A stretch of 64,000 nt of DNA. It comes from Rhodoplanes serenus. GTDB taxonomy: Bacteria > Pseudomonadota > Alphaproteobacteria > Rhizobiales > Xanthobacteraceae. Both the position numbers and the translations under genes were made by a program. The stretch is from positions 19,025 to 83,024 of the forward strand of contig CAMAWG010000003.1 in NCBI GenBank assembly GCA_945861855.1, given 5' to 3'. Numbering within the stretch: position 1 is the stretch's first letter; every line of letters begins with the position of its first letter. Under the pieces are notes generated by a model. That model was not told where the DNA came from, did not search any database, and saw nothing but the letters and a program-made list of their open reading frames with translations. Shown here piece after piece: positions 43,519 through 52,946 of the stretch.

Positions 43519-44343
43519 ATGCCATTCCTCTCCCTGCAATTTCCCGCATTCGATCCCGTGCTGATCTCGATCGGCCCGTTCCAGATCCGCTGGTATGCGC
43601 TGGCCTATATCGCCGGCATCCTGCTTGGCTGGCTCTACGCGCGCGCGTTGATCCGCAGCGAGCGGCTGTGGGGGGGGCCTGCGCCGCTCACGCTCGCGGA
43701 CTTCGACGATTTCGTGCTGTGGGTGACGCTCGGCATCATTGTCGGCGGCCGGGCCGGCTACGTGCTGTTCTACAACCCGGCGCATTTCGCGGCGCATCCG
43801 CTGGAAGCCCTGCAACTGTGGAAGGGCGGCATGTCGGTCCACGGCGGCTTCGTCGGCTGCGTGGTGGCGGTCGTGCTGTTTGCGCGCCGGCGCGGCATCT
43901 CGATCCTGTCCCTCGGCGACCTCACCTGCGCGGCCGGAACGATCGGGCTGTTTCTCGGCCGCATCGCCAATTTCATCAACGGCGAGCTCTGGGGTCGCGC
44001 GACCGATGCGCCCTGGGGTATGGTGTTCCCGGGCGGCGGGCCGTTGCCGCGTCATCCAAGCCAGCTCTACGAGGCCACCCTCGAAGGCTTGGCGCTGTTC
44101 ATCGTGCTCTGGCTTTTCATACGGGCGGGCGCGCTGAAGCGGCCGGGGTTCGTGATCGGGGCCTTTGCCGTCGGCTATTCCATCGGCCGGATCGTCTGCG
44201 AGTTCTTCCGTGAGCCTGACGCGCAGCTTGGATTTCTCTGGGGGGGCCTGACCATGGGGATGCTGCTGTCGGTGCCGCTGATGCTCACCGGTCTGGCCTT
44301 CATCGTGGCCGCGCAAAAGCGCCCGCCGCTGCGCCACACCTGA
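43519..44343 (+). CDS. lgt: Prolipoprotein diacylglyceryl transferase
   Basis: The inner-membrane enzyme that adds diacylglycerol to the lipobox Cys of prolipoproteins. The 274 residues hold about seven helices; [32 protein letters not shown] and the signature [25 protein letters not shown], which bears the essential Arg, are all intact. The window encodes Lgt substrates such as the RND adaptor and a lipoprotein near 47 kb. It leads the lgt-midA-pgeF unit. Confidence 0.97.
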   Translation: MPFLSLQFPAFDPVLISIGPFQIRWYALAYIAGILLGWLYARALIRSERLWGGPAPLTLADFDDFVLWVTLGIIVGGRAGYVLFYNPAHFAAHPLEALQLWKGGMSVHGGFVGCVVAVVLFARRRGISILSLGDLTCAAGTIGLFLGRIANFINGELWGRATDAPWGMVFPGGGPLPRHPSQLYEATLEGLALFIVLWLFIRAGALKRPGFVIGAFAVGYSIGRIVCEFFREPDAQLGFLWGGLTMGMLLSVPLMLTGLAFIVAAQKRPPLRHT

Positions 44344-44345
44344 AT

Positions 44346-45467
44346 GTGCCGGGCCTGACCATGGCGTCCACGCCGCTCGAAGCTGAAATTCGCCGGCGCA
44401 TCATGCTGGCCGGGCCGATGCCGGTGCGGCAGTTCATGACGCTGTGCCTGAGCCATCCCGAGCACGGCTACTACACGACGCGCGACCCGCTGGGCCGCGA
44501 CGGCGATTTCATCACCTCGCCCGAGATCAGCCAGGTGTTCGGCGAATTGCTCGGCCTGTGGGCGGCGTCGGCGTGGCACCGCATGGGGCAGCCGGAAAAC
44601 GTGCGGCTGGTCGAGCTGGGCCCCGGCCGCGGCACCATGATGCTCGATGCGCTGCGCGCGGCGCAGGTGGTGCCGGCGTTCCGCTCGGCGATCGTGCTGC
44701 ACCTGGTCGAGATCAGCCCGGCGCTGCGGGAGCGACAGCGGCAGGCGCTCGCCACGCTCGACGTGCCGATGCTCTGGCATGAAACCTTCGACGAAGTGCC
44801 GGACGGCCCCGCCATCGTTCTCGCCAACGAGATGTTCGACGCGTTGCCGGTGAACCAGGCGATCAAGCAGTTCAATGGCTGGTATGAGCGCGTGGTGGAA
44901 CTCAACAGCGAGGGCAACCTTGCGTTCGGGATGGCCAACGAAGTGATCCCGCTGTTCGACCAACTCGTGCCGGCAAGCCTGCGCGATGCGCCGATCGGCG
45001 CGATCTACGAATGGCGCGCCGACAATCTTCCGCTCGCGATCGGACGGCGGCTCGCGCATCAGGGCGGCGCCGCGCTGGTGATCGACTACGGGCATGTGGA
45101 GAGCGCGCCCGGCGACACCCTGCAGGCGGTCGGCTCGCATGCTTTCGTCAATCCGCTGGAATCTCCCGGCCAGGTCGATCTGACCGCCCATGTGGATTTT
45201 CAGCAGTTCGCCTCCGCCGCTGAGAGCATGGGTGCCCGCGTGCATGGACCGATCGAGCAGGGCAAGCTCCTCCGCAATCTCGGCATCGAGAAGCGCGCCG
45301 CCACGCTCAGGGCCGCCGCGCCGCCGAACAAGGCGGCCGAGATCGACAGCGCGGTGAAGCGTCTGCTCGGCGAAGGCCCCACCGAGATGGGCAAGCTGTT
45401 CAAGGCCATCGGCATCGCGAGCCCGGCCGTCGGCAAGCTGCCCGGCTTCGAGCCGGAGCCGCAGTGA
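44346..45467 (+). CDS. Class I SAM-dependent methyltransferase (MidA/NDUFAF7 family)
   Basis: A 373-residue methyltransferase whose human relative NDUFAF7 dimethylates an arginine on complex I NDUFS2. The family blocks are DGDFITSPEISQVFGELLGLW, the SAM loop VELGPGRGTMM, then ILHLVEIS...ALRER and a GP...G-rich C-terminus. GTG 44346 lies two bases after lgt; ATG 44361 is an alternative and neither has a strong Shine-Dalgarno. Complex I maturation is the likely role in a respiring alphaproteobacterium. Confidence 0.9.
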   Translation: MPGLTMASTPLEAEIRRRIMLAGPMPVRQFMTLCLSHPEHGYYTTRDPLGRDGDFITSPEISQVFGELLGLWAASAWHRMGQPENVRLVELGPGRGTMMLDALRAAQVVPAFRSAIVLHLVEISPALRERQRQALATLDVPMLWHETFDEVPDGPAIVLANEMFDALPVNQAIKQFNGWYERVVELNSEGNLAFGMANEVIPLFDQLVPASLRDAPIGAIYEWRADNLPLAIGRRLAHQGGAALVIDYGHVESAPGDTLQAVGSHAFVNPLESPGQVDLTAHVDFQQFASAAESMGARVHGPIEQGKLLRNLGIEKRAATLRAAAPPNKAAEIDSAVKRLLGEGPTEMGKLFKAIGIASPAVGKLPGFEPEPQ

Positions 45468-45513
45468 CCGCCGACGGGTGCCCGGCGGCGCGACGTGCAA
45501 TTCCCGCTAGCGC

Positions 45514-45912
45514 CTACGGACAGCGATGGCGATAACCGTCGTAGCCGAGATAGGTCATGCTGTACGGATCGTAGGACTTGAACCGCCGCATGCAGTAGGC
45601 AATCGGATCGCCGACCGGCACCCCATATCCCGGGTAGACCGGGGCCGGATAGCCGTAATAGCGCGGCTGTTGCGACGCGATGATGCCGCCCAGAATCATT
45701 CCGCCGATGATGCCGCCGACCACAGCACCGCTGCCGCCGCGGCGGCCACGATAGCGAACCTGGATTTCAGGCGCCGCTTGATCGAATTGCGCCATCAAGG
45801 CCGCCCCGCCGGCCGACGGACCGAGCGGCAGCGCCAATGCCGAACCGGCCGGGAAACATCCCACGCCGGCCACAATACCGAGGGCGAGCGCCCCGGATCT
45901 GATGAGTTTCAT
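45514..45912 (-). CDS. BA14K family protein
   Basis: A 132-residue exported protein. The Sec signal (MKLIRSGALALGIVAGVGCFPAGSALA) is followed by a Gly zipper (GGSGAVVGGIIGGMILGGIIAS) and a Pro/Tyr region. The C-terminal GDPIAYCMRRFKSYDPYSMTYLGYDGYRHRCP is the BA14K signature, known from Brucella as an immunoreactive lectin-like protein, with two conserved Cys. It runs opposite to and between the midA and pgeF genes. Confidence 0.9.
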   Translation of the reverse strand: MKLIRSGALALGIVAGVGCFPAGSALALPLGPSAGGAALMAQFDQAAPEIQVRYRGRRGGSGAVVGGIIGGMILGGIIASQQPRYYGYPAPVYPGYGVPVGDPIAYCMRRFKSYDPYSMTYLGYDGYRHRCP

Positions 45913-46038
45913 AGGCTCTACTCCTGTCGTGATCCCATGCTGCGATACGCATCCGCGTGGGCCTGCAGGTTTTCATTGCATCGGGGCCGGTTTGGAATCA
46001 TTGATCTGAATCATATCAAGAAGCGGCCGCAGGTCCCC

Positions 46039-46806
46039 ATGCTGCAAGCGCAATCGCTGTCCAAGTTGCCCGGCATCCGCCATGGCTTCTTCACACGCTC
46101 GGGCGGCGTGTCCGACGGGGTTTACCGGAGCCTCAATGGCGGCGTCGGCTCCGAGGATTCCCCCGTAAAGATCGCCGAGAACCGCGCGCGGATGGCGGCG
46201 AATCTCGGGGTCGCGGCGGAGCGGTTTCTCACCGCCTATCAGATCCATTCGCCCGAGGTGGCGGTGGCGGAAACGCCCTGGGCTTCGAGCGAGCGGCCCC
46301 GCGCCGACGCGATCGTGACCCGCACGCCCGGCCTCGCCATCGGCATCTCGACCGCCGATTGCGGACCGGTGCTGTTCGCCGACGCCGAGGCTAGGGTGAT
46401 CGGCGCCGCCCACGCCGGATGGCGCGGCGCACTCACCGGCGTGATCGAGGCGACCGTCGCAGCGATGGAAAAGCTCGGGGCTGAGCGCCCGCGGATCGTG
46501 GCTGCGGCCGGCCCGATGATCCGCCAGCCGAACTACGAGGTGGGCCAGGACCTGATCGACCGCTTCGTCGCGATCGAACCGAACACCGTCCGCTTCTTCA
46601 AGCCGGCGAAGCGACAGGGCCACGCCATGTTCGACCTTGCCGGCTATGTGATGTCGCGACTACAGCGGGCCGAGATCGCGCAGATCGAGGATCTCGGCCA
46701 CTGCACCTATGCCGACCCGGCACAGTTCTACTCCTATCGCCGCGCCACCCATCTCGCCGAACCCGATTATGGCCGGCATATCAACGCCATCGCGCTGGCC
46801 GATTAA
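46039..46806 (+). CDS. pgeF: Polyphenol oxidase/purine nucleosidase-like (PgeF/YfiH) family
   Basis: A 255-residue PgeF/YfiH-family protein (peptidoglycan editing factor, multicopper-like 'laccase domain', relatives act on purine nucleosides). Seen are GIRHGFFTRSGGVSDGVYRSLNGG, TAYQIHSPEV, GISTADCGPVLFAD and HAGWRGALTGVIEATV, which include the Cys/His metal-binding positions. The start at 46039 is the family start. It forms the lgt-midA-pgeF unit, here interrupted by the oppositely oriented BA14K gene. Confidence 0.9.
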   Translation: MLQAQSLSKLPGIRHGFFTRSGGVSDGVYRSLNGGVGSEDSPVKIAENRARMAANLGVAAERFLTAYQIHSPEVAVAETPWASSERPRADAIVTRTPGLAIGISTADCGPVLFADAEARVIGAAHAGWRGALTGVIEATVAAMEKLGAERPRIVAAAGPMIRQPNYEVGQDLIDRFVAIEPNTVRFFKPAKRQGHAMFDLAGYVMSRLQRAEIAQIEDLGHCTYADPAQFYSYRRATHLAEPDYGRHINAIALAD

Positions 46807-46945
46807 CGACGTCCGCAGCCCCGACCAATTCAAAGCAACCGGAGGCTGCCCCCGGTGTGGACCCCGGCCGGAAATACAGTTACCAATTCCCTACGCAGAC
46901 CCGCCGCTTGGTTAACAAAAAGGCGGCGGGCGCGGGGGAGCGTTG

Positions 46946-47707
46946 ATGCAGTGGTGTTCTGTCGCGAGCGCGTGGGGCGCGTCGCGTCGTGGTCTGTACC
47001 GTCCGGTCGAACTGCTTGCGATCGCGGCCCTCGCCGCCACCGCCGCAGGCTGCTCGTTGACGTCGTCCTCCAGCGGCCGGGCGAGCGTTGCCAGCGCCGC
47101 CTGGTCAGGCTCGACCGTCGCGTTTGAATCGATCGACGGCCCGCCTCCCGAAGTGTTCAGCAAGCTTGTGACCAGCCTCAACGAAGAAGCCGGCACGCGG
47201 CAGATCGCCGTGGTCTCGCGCTCGGGCGCCGCCACCTATCGCGTGCGGGGCTACGTCTCCGCGCTGGTCGATCGCGACAAGACCACGTTCGCCTGGGTCT
47301 GGGACGTCTACGACACCGACAAGCGCCGGGCGCTGCGCATCACCGGCGAGGAACTCGCTCCCGCCGGCAAGCGCCGCGACGCCTGGGCGGGCGCCGACGA
47401 GCAGGTGGTTCGCCGCATGGCCCGCAACGGCATGGAGCGGATCGCCGCATTCCTCAACACGCCCGCGCCTGCTCCCACCGTCGCGCCGGAGCCTTCCCTC
47501 GTGACGCTGGTTTCGCGCCGCGACGACACGCCGGAGGCAGCCGGAATCTTCCGCCTGTTCGGCGCCCAGGATCAGCCGGCCGCCGGCCCTGCGGAGACCG
47601 CATCCGAGGTGCCGCTGCCGCCCGACCGGGCGAAGACCGGCAAGCGCCAGCCCAGCGCCGCAGCGCCCGCGGGCAAGCAGGCCGCCGCGCTCGCCACGGC
47701 GCAGTAA
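46946..47707 (+). CDS. Lipoprotein, hypothetical
   Basis: A 253-residue lipoprotein. A leader (LLAIAALAATAAGC) with lipobox TAAGC, Cys about residue 37, implies Lgt/Lsp processing. GGGGGAG is placed just before the ATG at 46946. The mature part (VAFESIDGPPPEVFSKLVTSLNEEAGTRQIAVVSRSGAATYRVRGYVSALVDRDKTTFAWVWDVYDTDKRRALRITGEE) resembles a small secreted-domain family with an unknown role. The C-terminal 70 residues are Ala/Pro-rich and disordered. It precedes prs, separated by 87 bases. Confidence 0.8.
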   Translation: MQWCSVASAWGASRRGLYRPVELLAIAALAATAAGCSLTSSSSGRASVASAAWSGSTVAFESIDGPPPEVFSKLVTSLNEEAGTRQIAVVSRSGAATYRVRGYVSALVDRDKTTFAWVWDVYDTDKRRALRITGEELAPAGKRRDAWAGADEQVVRRMARNGMERIAAFLNTPAPAPTVAPEPSLVTLVSRRDDTPEAAGIFRLFGAQDQPAAGPAETASEVPLPPDRAKTGKRQPSAAAPAGKQAAALATAQ

Positions 47708-47794
47708 AAAGCTTCGGGAGAACAAATCCGGCCGTATTGCCATGCCGTGCAGCCGCTTGGTATCACCACGCCGTCGAGGTTCCAGGAGGCGGCC

Positions 47795-48748
<954 letters not shown>

Positions 48749-48836
48749 GAGCATGATCCCGAAAAGTGGGAACCGGTTTCCCGCCTTCGCGAAGCCCGCT
48801 TCGGCGGGCGAAGGAAGGTCGGATAAGATCATGCTC
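48749..48836. repeat. Nested palindromic extragenic element after prs
   Basis: GAGCATGATC (48749-48758) pairs with GATCATGCTC (48827-48836) around an inner hairpin: CCTTCGC (48784) with GCGAAGG (48808), and within that CCCGC-TTCG-GCGGG with a UUCG-type tetraloop. GAGCATGATCCCGAAAAG is a core of an extragenic palindrome common in Bradyrhizobium-like genomes (recall). The unit starts immediately after the prs stop and may stabilise or terminate its transcript. Confidence 0.75.
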
Positions 48837-49187
48837 AAACAATAAGAAGCCGCAATACCACCGCGTTGTTAAGAATTTTTCCACAACGCCTGGCGATCCG
48901 GCCGACCGCCGCAGAATTGACTATCCATGCCGCTTCTCGCGGCACCTGTGGATTCCAAAAGACTCTTCAAGCACTTCGCCTGCAATGGATCGTTGCGGGC
49001 CGACTCGGTCTGGCTATATTCGATCCAGCAAGTGATTCGCCCTGGCCAAGTCAATCGGCAGTGAGCGGGCAGTCGCTGCGGGGGACTCCGCGTCACAGTC
49101 ATCGGTTCCCGGCCAGCGTGCCGTAGTGCGTCGCGTTCGCGGTTGGTGTGTGACCCAACCCACTTCAAGCGACATATCGGAGACGGC
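48837..49187. promoter_or_regulatory. Upstream region of ybjN with GANTC cluster
   Basis: This 351-base stretch holds no gene I can support. It contains five GANTC sites (CcrM methylation motif) at 48951, 48961, 49002, 49034 and 49084, a TTTTCCACA sequence at 48877 close to the DnaA-box consensus TTATCCACA, and a 7-bp inverted repeat GCGTTGT/ACAACGC at 48863-48889. It probably contains the ybjN promoter; control by cell-cycle methylation is a hypothesis. Confidence 0.45.
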
Positions 49188-49688
49188 ATGCCTCAGATCG
49201 CGCTCTCGGAGCAACCACGGACGAATCCGCTCGACGTGGTCGAACGGATCGCCGCGATCAACGACTGGTCGTTCGAGCGCGCCGGCGACGACGAGATCAC
49301 CATGCTGGTGGGCGGCAAGTGGAGCGACTACCAGGTCTCGTTCACCTGGATGTACGACATCGAGGCGCTGCATCTGGCCTGCGCGTTCGACCTCAAGGTG
49401 CCGGAGCGCCGCCGCGACGAGGTGCAAAAGCTCATCGCGCTGGTGAACGAGCAGTTGTGGGTCGGGCATTTCGACCTGTGGACCCAGGACGGCATGGTGA
49501 TGTTCCGCCACGCGCTGGTGCTGGCCGGCGGCGTCGAGGCTACGTCGCAGCAGTGCCAGGCGATGCTGTCCAGCGCGCTGGAATCCTGCGAGGGCTATTT
49601 CCCCGCCTATCAGTTCGTGGTCTGGGCCGGCAAGCCCGCGCGCCAGGCGCTCGACGCCGCCATGTTCGAGACCTCGGGCGAGGCGTAG
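49188..49688 (+). CDS. YbjN domain-containing protein
   Basis: A 166-residue YbjN-type protein, a fold like type III secretion chaperones. Matching positions are NPLDVVERIAAINDWSFERAGDDEITMLVGGKWSDYQVSFTWMYDIEALHLACAFDLKVP, then ARRDEV-like and LWVGHFDLWTQDGMVMFRHALVLAGG. GGAG sits just before the ATG at 49188. It is followed by proC in the same direction after a 167-base gap that holds a palindromic repeat. The function is poorly known; E. coli YbjN is a global stress-linked regulator. Confidence 0.88.
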   Translation: MPQIALSEQPRTNPLDVVERIAAINDWSFERAGDDEITMLVGGKWSDYQVSFTWMYDIEALHLACAFDLKVPERRRDEVQKLIALVNEQLWVGHFDLWTQDGMVMFRHALVLAGGVEATSQQCQAMLSSALESCEGYFPAYQFVVWAGKPARQALDAAMFETSGEA

Positions 49689-49711
49689 GTCTTTCAATAC
49701 AGCCCTATCAA

Positions 49712-49837
49712 CGTCATGCCCGGCCACCCGGGTCCGGCCTTTGGCCGGCCCGAGTGCAAGCTTGTGCCGGGCCTCCACGTCTTGTTTCCTTGATACAAAG
49801 CAAGACGTGGATGGCCGGGACGAGCCCGGCCATGACG
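49712..49837. repeat. Palindromic extragenic repeat between ybjN and proC
   Basis: CGTCATGCCCGGCC near 49712 pairs with GCCCGGCCATGACG ending at 49837, and an inner CCACGTCTTG (49775-49784) pairs with CAAGACGTGG (49801-49810). The whole region between the ybjN stop and the proC start folds into one long hairpin. The CGTCATGCCCGGC...GACGTGGATGGCCGGG type is a frequent extragenic repeat in Bradyrhizobium-like genomes (recall). Confidence 0.75.
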
Positions 49838-49855
49838 GGGTGAAAGGTTGCGGTC

Positions 49856-50692
49856 ATGGCCAAATCGGCAAAACAGAACTCCCTCGCCTCCATTCCCGGC
49901 ACGCTGGTGCTGGTCGGCGCCGGCAAGATGGGCGGCGCCATGCTCGACGGCTGGCTCGCCCGCAAGCTCCCGCCGAGGAAGGTGGTGGTGCTGGACCCGC
50001 AGCCGCCGAAGGCGATCAAGGCGCTGCGCAAGCGCGGCGTGCGCATCAATCCCAAAGGCGATGTCGGAAGGGTCGCCGCCCTGGTGATCGCGGTGAAGCC
50101 GCAGACCGCGCCTGACGCGCTGCCGCTCCTCGCCGCGCTGATCGATGCCAGAACCGTCGTGGTCTCGATCATGGCCGGGCGCACGCTCGGCTTTCTCGAA
50201 AAGCATCTGACGGGCGCTGCGATCGTGCGCGCCATGCCGAACACGCCGGCCGCCATCGGCCGTGGCATCACCGTCGCGGTCGGCAACCGCCGCGTCACCG
50301 CATCGGCGCGCAAGCTTGCGCATGGTCTCTTGGCGGCGACCGGCTCGGTCGAATGGGTGGGCGACGAAGCGCTGATGGATGCGGTGACCGCGGTGTCCGG
50401 CTCCGGACCCGCCTATGTGTTCCTGCTGGCCGAGGCGATGGCGCAGGCGGGCACAGCGGCGGGATTGCCGGCGGCGCTCGCCGAGAAGCTCGCCCGCGAG
50501 ACAGTCGCGGGCTCCGGCGAGCTTCTGCATCGTTCGCCGCTTCCCGCGGCAACGCTGCGTCAGAACGTGACCTCGCCCGGCGGCACCACGGCGGCGGCGC
50601 TGGGGGTGCTGATGGGCGACGGCGGCGTCGCGCCGCTGATGACCAAGGCGGTCGCCGCTGCGACCAAGCGCGGCAAGGAGTTGGCGGGCTGA
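49856..50692 (+). CDS. proC: Pyrroline-5-carboxylate reductase
   Basis: Last step of proline synthesis, reducing pyrroline-5-carboxylate with NAD(P)H. In 278 residues, the Rossmann motif LVGAGKMGGAMLDGW is at residues 18-32, followed by VIAVKPQTAPDALPL, VRAMPNTPAAIGRGIT and the C-terminal dimer signature ALMDAVTAVSGSGPAYVFLLAEAM and RQNVTSPGGTTAAAL. Length and motifs are normal. It is downstream of ybjN and in the same direction as the TetR gene that follows. Confidence 0.97.
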   Translation: MAKSAKQNSLASIPGTLVLVGAGKMGGAMLDGWLARKLPPRKVVVLDPQPPKAIKALRKRGVRINPKGDVGRVAALVIAVKPQTAPDALPLLAALIDARTVVVSIMAGRTLGFLEKHLTGAAIVRAMPNTPAAIGRGITVAVGNRRVTASARKLAHGLLAATGSVEWVGDEALMDAVTAVSGSGPAYVFLLAEAMAQAGTAAGLPAALAEKLARETVAGSGELLHRSPLPAATLRQNVTSPGGTTAAALGVLMGDGGVAPLMTKAVAAATKRGKELAG

Positions 50693-50796
50693 GTTTCTTG
50701 TCCCGCACCGGCGGGACACACAATGCCTTGGAATGGCCCCGTTACGAGACTAGATTCACCCCAGCACAATCGAGCGTCAGGATCAGGAGGCGTGTC

Positions 50797-51528
50797 ATGG
50801 CCCGCAAGGCAACCCGTTCCAAAGCCCGCCGCTCGGCGTCTCGCGCCAAATCCACCGCGACCGGACCTGCCCCGGCCGGCACACCGCGCCAGTGCATCAT
50901 CGAAGGCTTCATGACTCTGCTGGCCGAGCAGCCGATCGAGAAGATCGGCCTGGCCCAGATCGCCGAGCGCGCCGGCGTGTCGCTCGCCGATCTGCGCGGC
51001 GAGTTCGGCACGCCGCTTGCGATCCTCGCCGCCCACGTCAAGGAGCTCGACCGCCAAGTGCTCTCCGAGGTCGATCCCGACATGGAAGAGGAATCGCCCC
51101 GCGAACGGCTGTTCGACGTGTTGATGCGCCGGCTTGAGCTGCTTGGCGCGCACAAGGAGGCGGTGCGTTCGCTGCTCCGCTCCGCGCGGCGCGATCCGCC
51201 GCTGGCGCTCGCGCTCAACGCCATGGCGGTGCGCTCCCAGCAATGGATGCTGACCGCCGCCGGCATCGGCGCAAGCGGCCCCAAGGGCATGGTGCGGTCG
51301 CAGGGGCTCGCGCTCTTGTTCGCCAATGTGCTGCGGACCTGGGTCGATGACGAGGACGACAACACCCAAACGCTCGCAGCCCTCGACCGGGAGCTGGCGC
51401 GCGGCCAGCGCTTCGCCGGCCTGCTCGACGATCTGTGCCGGATCCCCGAAGCCGCCTGCAACCTGCGGCAGCGGATGCGCGGGGCCCGCCGTGGCCGACG
51501 CAATCGTGGCGAACGGGCGGCAGCGTAA
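50797..51528 (+). CDS. TetR/AcrR family regulator
   Basis: A 243-residue regulator with a basic N-terminal tail (MARKATRSKARRSASRAKS), a TetR helix-turn-helix (QPIEKIGLAQIAERAGVSLADLRGEFGTPLAILAAHVKEL) and an effector domain. The C-terminus is again Arg-rich (RMRGARRGRRNRGERAAA). AGGAGG is just before ATG 50797. The HTH has the usual order but 'LADLRGEFG' differs from the canonical YYHF turn, as in the COG1309/'ubiquinone COQ9-like' proteins of Rhizobiales. The target is unknown. Confidence 0.8.
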   Translation: MARKATRSKARRSASRAKSTATGPAPAGTPRQCIIEGFMTLLAEQPIEKIGLAQIAERAGVSLADLRGEFGTPLAILAAHVKELDRQVLSEVDPDMEEESPRERLFDVLMRRLELLGAHKEAVRSLLRSARRDPPLALALNAMAVRSQQWMLTAAGIGASGPKGMVRSQGLALLFANVLRTWVDDEDDNTQTLAALDRELARGQRFAGLLDDLCRIPEAACNLRQRMRGARRGRRNRGERAAA

Positions 51529-51557
51529 CGGCCTCGCGCCCGCAGAAAACTCCGTGA

Positions 51558-52946
51558 CTACACCGGCACGCGCACCTTGGCGCGCAGGCCGCCGAGCGGG
51601 CTTGCGTCAAGCGTGATGTCGCCGCCGTGCGAGCGCGCGATGTCGCGCGCGATAGCGAGGCCGAGGCCGGTGCCGCCTTCGTCCTGGTTGCGCGCGTCGT
51701 CGAGCCGCAGGAACGGCTTGAACACCTCCTCGCGCATCCCCGCCGGAATGCCCGGGCCGTTGTCGTCGACCGTGACCGTGAGATAGCGATGGTCGCGGTG
51801 GCCGGTGATCTCGATCGTCCCGGCAAACCGCGCCGCGTTCGACACGAGGTTGGCGATGCAGCGCTTGAACGCGGCGGGTTTCACGGTGACGATCGGATAG
51901 CCGTGGAACGTCACGTTGGTGCGATGCCCGTTGCGCTCGGCGTCGGCCTTCAGTTCGTCGAGGAAGTCGGACATGTCGGTCGGCGCCGCCTGCTCGCCGG
52001 TGTCGCCGCGCGCGAACGCCAGATAGGCCTCGAGCATGCGGCCCATCTCGTCCACGTCCTTCTTCATCGCCTCGATCTCGGGGCTGTCGCCCAGCAGCGC
52101 CAGCTCCAGCTTGAAGCGCGTGAGTACGGTGCGCAGGTCGTGCGACACGCCCGCGAGCATGGCGGTACGCTGCTCGATTGCGCGCTCGATGCGGATCTTC
52201 ATCTCGATGAAGGCCTGCGCGGCGCGCCGCACCTCGCGGGCGCCACGGGGCTTGTAGTCGGGAATCTCGCGCCCCTTGCCGAAGCTCTCGGCAGCGTCGG
52301 CGAGCCGAAGGATCGGCCTGATCTGGTTGCGCAGGAAGCCGATCGCGACGGCCAGCAGCACCAGCGAGGTGCCGACCATCCAGAGCAGGAATATCTCCGA
52401 GTTCGAGGCATAGGCGGCGCTGCGGCGGGCGAACACCCGCATCACCTGGTCGTCGAGCTGGATGCGGATCTCGACGAGCGAGGAGCGGCCAACGGTGTCG
52501 ATCCAGAACGGCCGCCCGATCTGCTTGCGCAGCTCGACCGACAGCGCCTGGTCGAGCAGCGAGAAAAACGGCTTGGGCCCCGGCGGCGGCATCTCGGAGA
52601 TCGGCAGGAAATCGACCGTCAGGCCCATCCGGGCCTGCGCGATGCCGCGCAGCCGCGCGTAATCGGGCTCCTGCGGAAAGACCTTGGCAAACTGCGCCAG
52701 TGCGGCGATGTCGGCCACCACCGCGGCGGACAGGTGCCGCGTCACCAGGTTCCAGTGCCGCTCCATGAACACGAAGGCGACGACCGATTGCAGGATCACC
52801 ATCGGCGCGATGATGATGAGCAGCGCCCGGGCATAGAGGCCCTTCGGCATCATCGCCTTGAACCAGATGTTGAAGCGGGCCCAGCCGTAGGACACGCGGG
52901 ACGCCGCCGATCGCAGGCGCGCGATGCCGACGTCGAGCGTGGTCAT
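51558..52946 (-). CDS. Two-component sensor histidine kinase
   Basis: A 462-residue membrane kinase of the EnvZ type. Residues 40-65 (ALLIIIAPMVILQSVVAFVFMERHW) and about 195-215 (LLWMVGTSLVLLAVAIGFLRNQI) are the two helices flanking a periplasmic domain of about 130 residues. A HAMP region follows, then the H-box GVSHDLRTVLTRFKLELALLG, N-box NLVSNAARFAG, G1 DDNGPGIP and G2 GTGLGLAIARDIARSHGG. The ATG overlaps the response regulator stop by four bases. The signal is unknown. Confidence 0.95.
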   Translation of the reverse strand: MTTLDVGIARLRSAASRVSYGWARFNIWFKAMMPKGLYARALLIIIAPMVILQSVVAFVFMERHWNLVTRHLSAAVVADIAALAQFAKVFPQEPDYARLRGIAQARMGLTVDFLPISEMPPPGPKPFFSLLDQALSVELRKQIGRPFWIDTVGRSSLVEIRIQLDDQVMRVFARRSAAYASNSEIFLLWMVGTSLVLLAVAIGFLRNQIRPILRLADAAESFGKGREIPDYKPRGAREVRRAAQAFIEMKIRIERAIEQRTAMLAGVSHDLRTVLTRFKLELALLGDSPEIEAMKKDVDEMGRMLEAYLAFARGDTGEQAAPTDMSDFLDELKADAERNGHRTNVTFHGYPIVTVKPAAFKRCIANLVSNAARFAGTIEITGHRDHRYLTVTVDDNGPGIPAGMREEVFKPFLRLDDARNQDEGGTGLGLAIARDIARSHGGDITLDASPLGGLRAKVRVPV

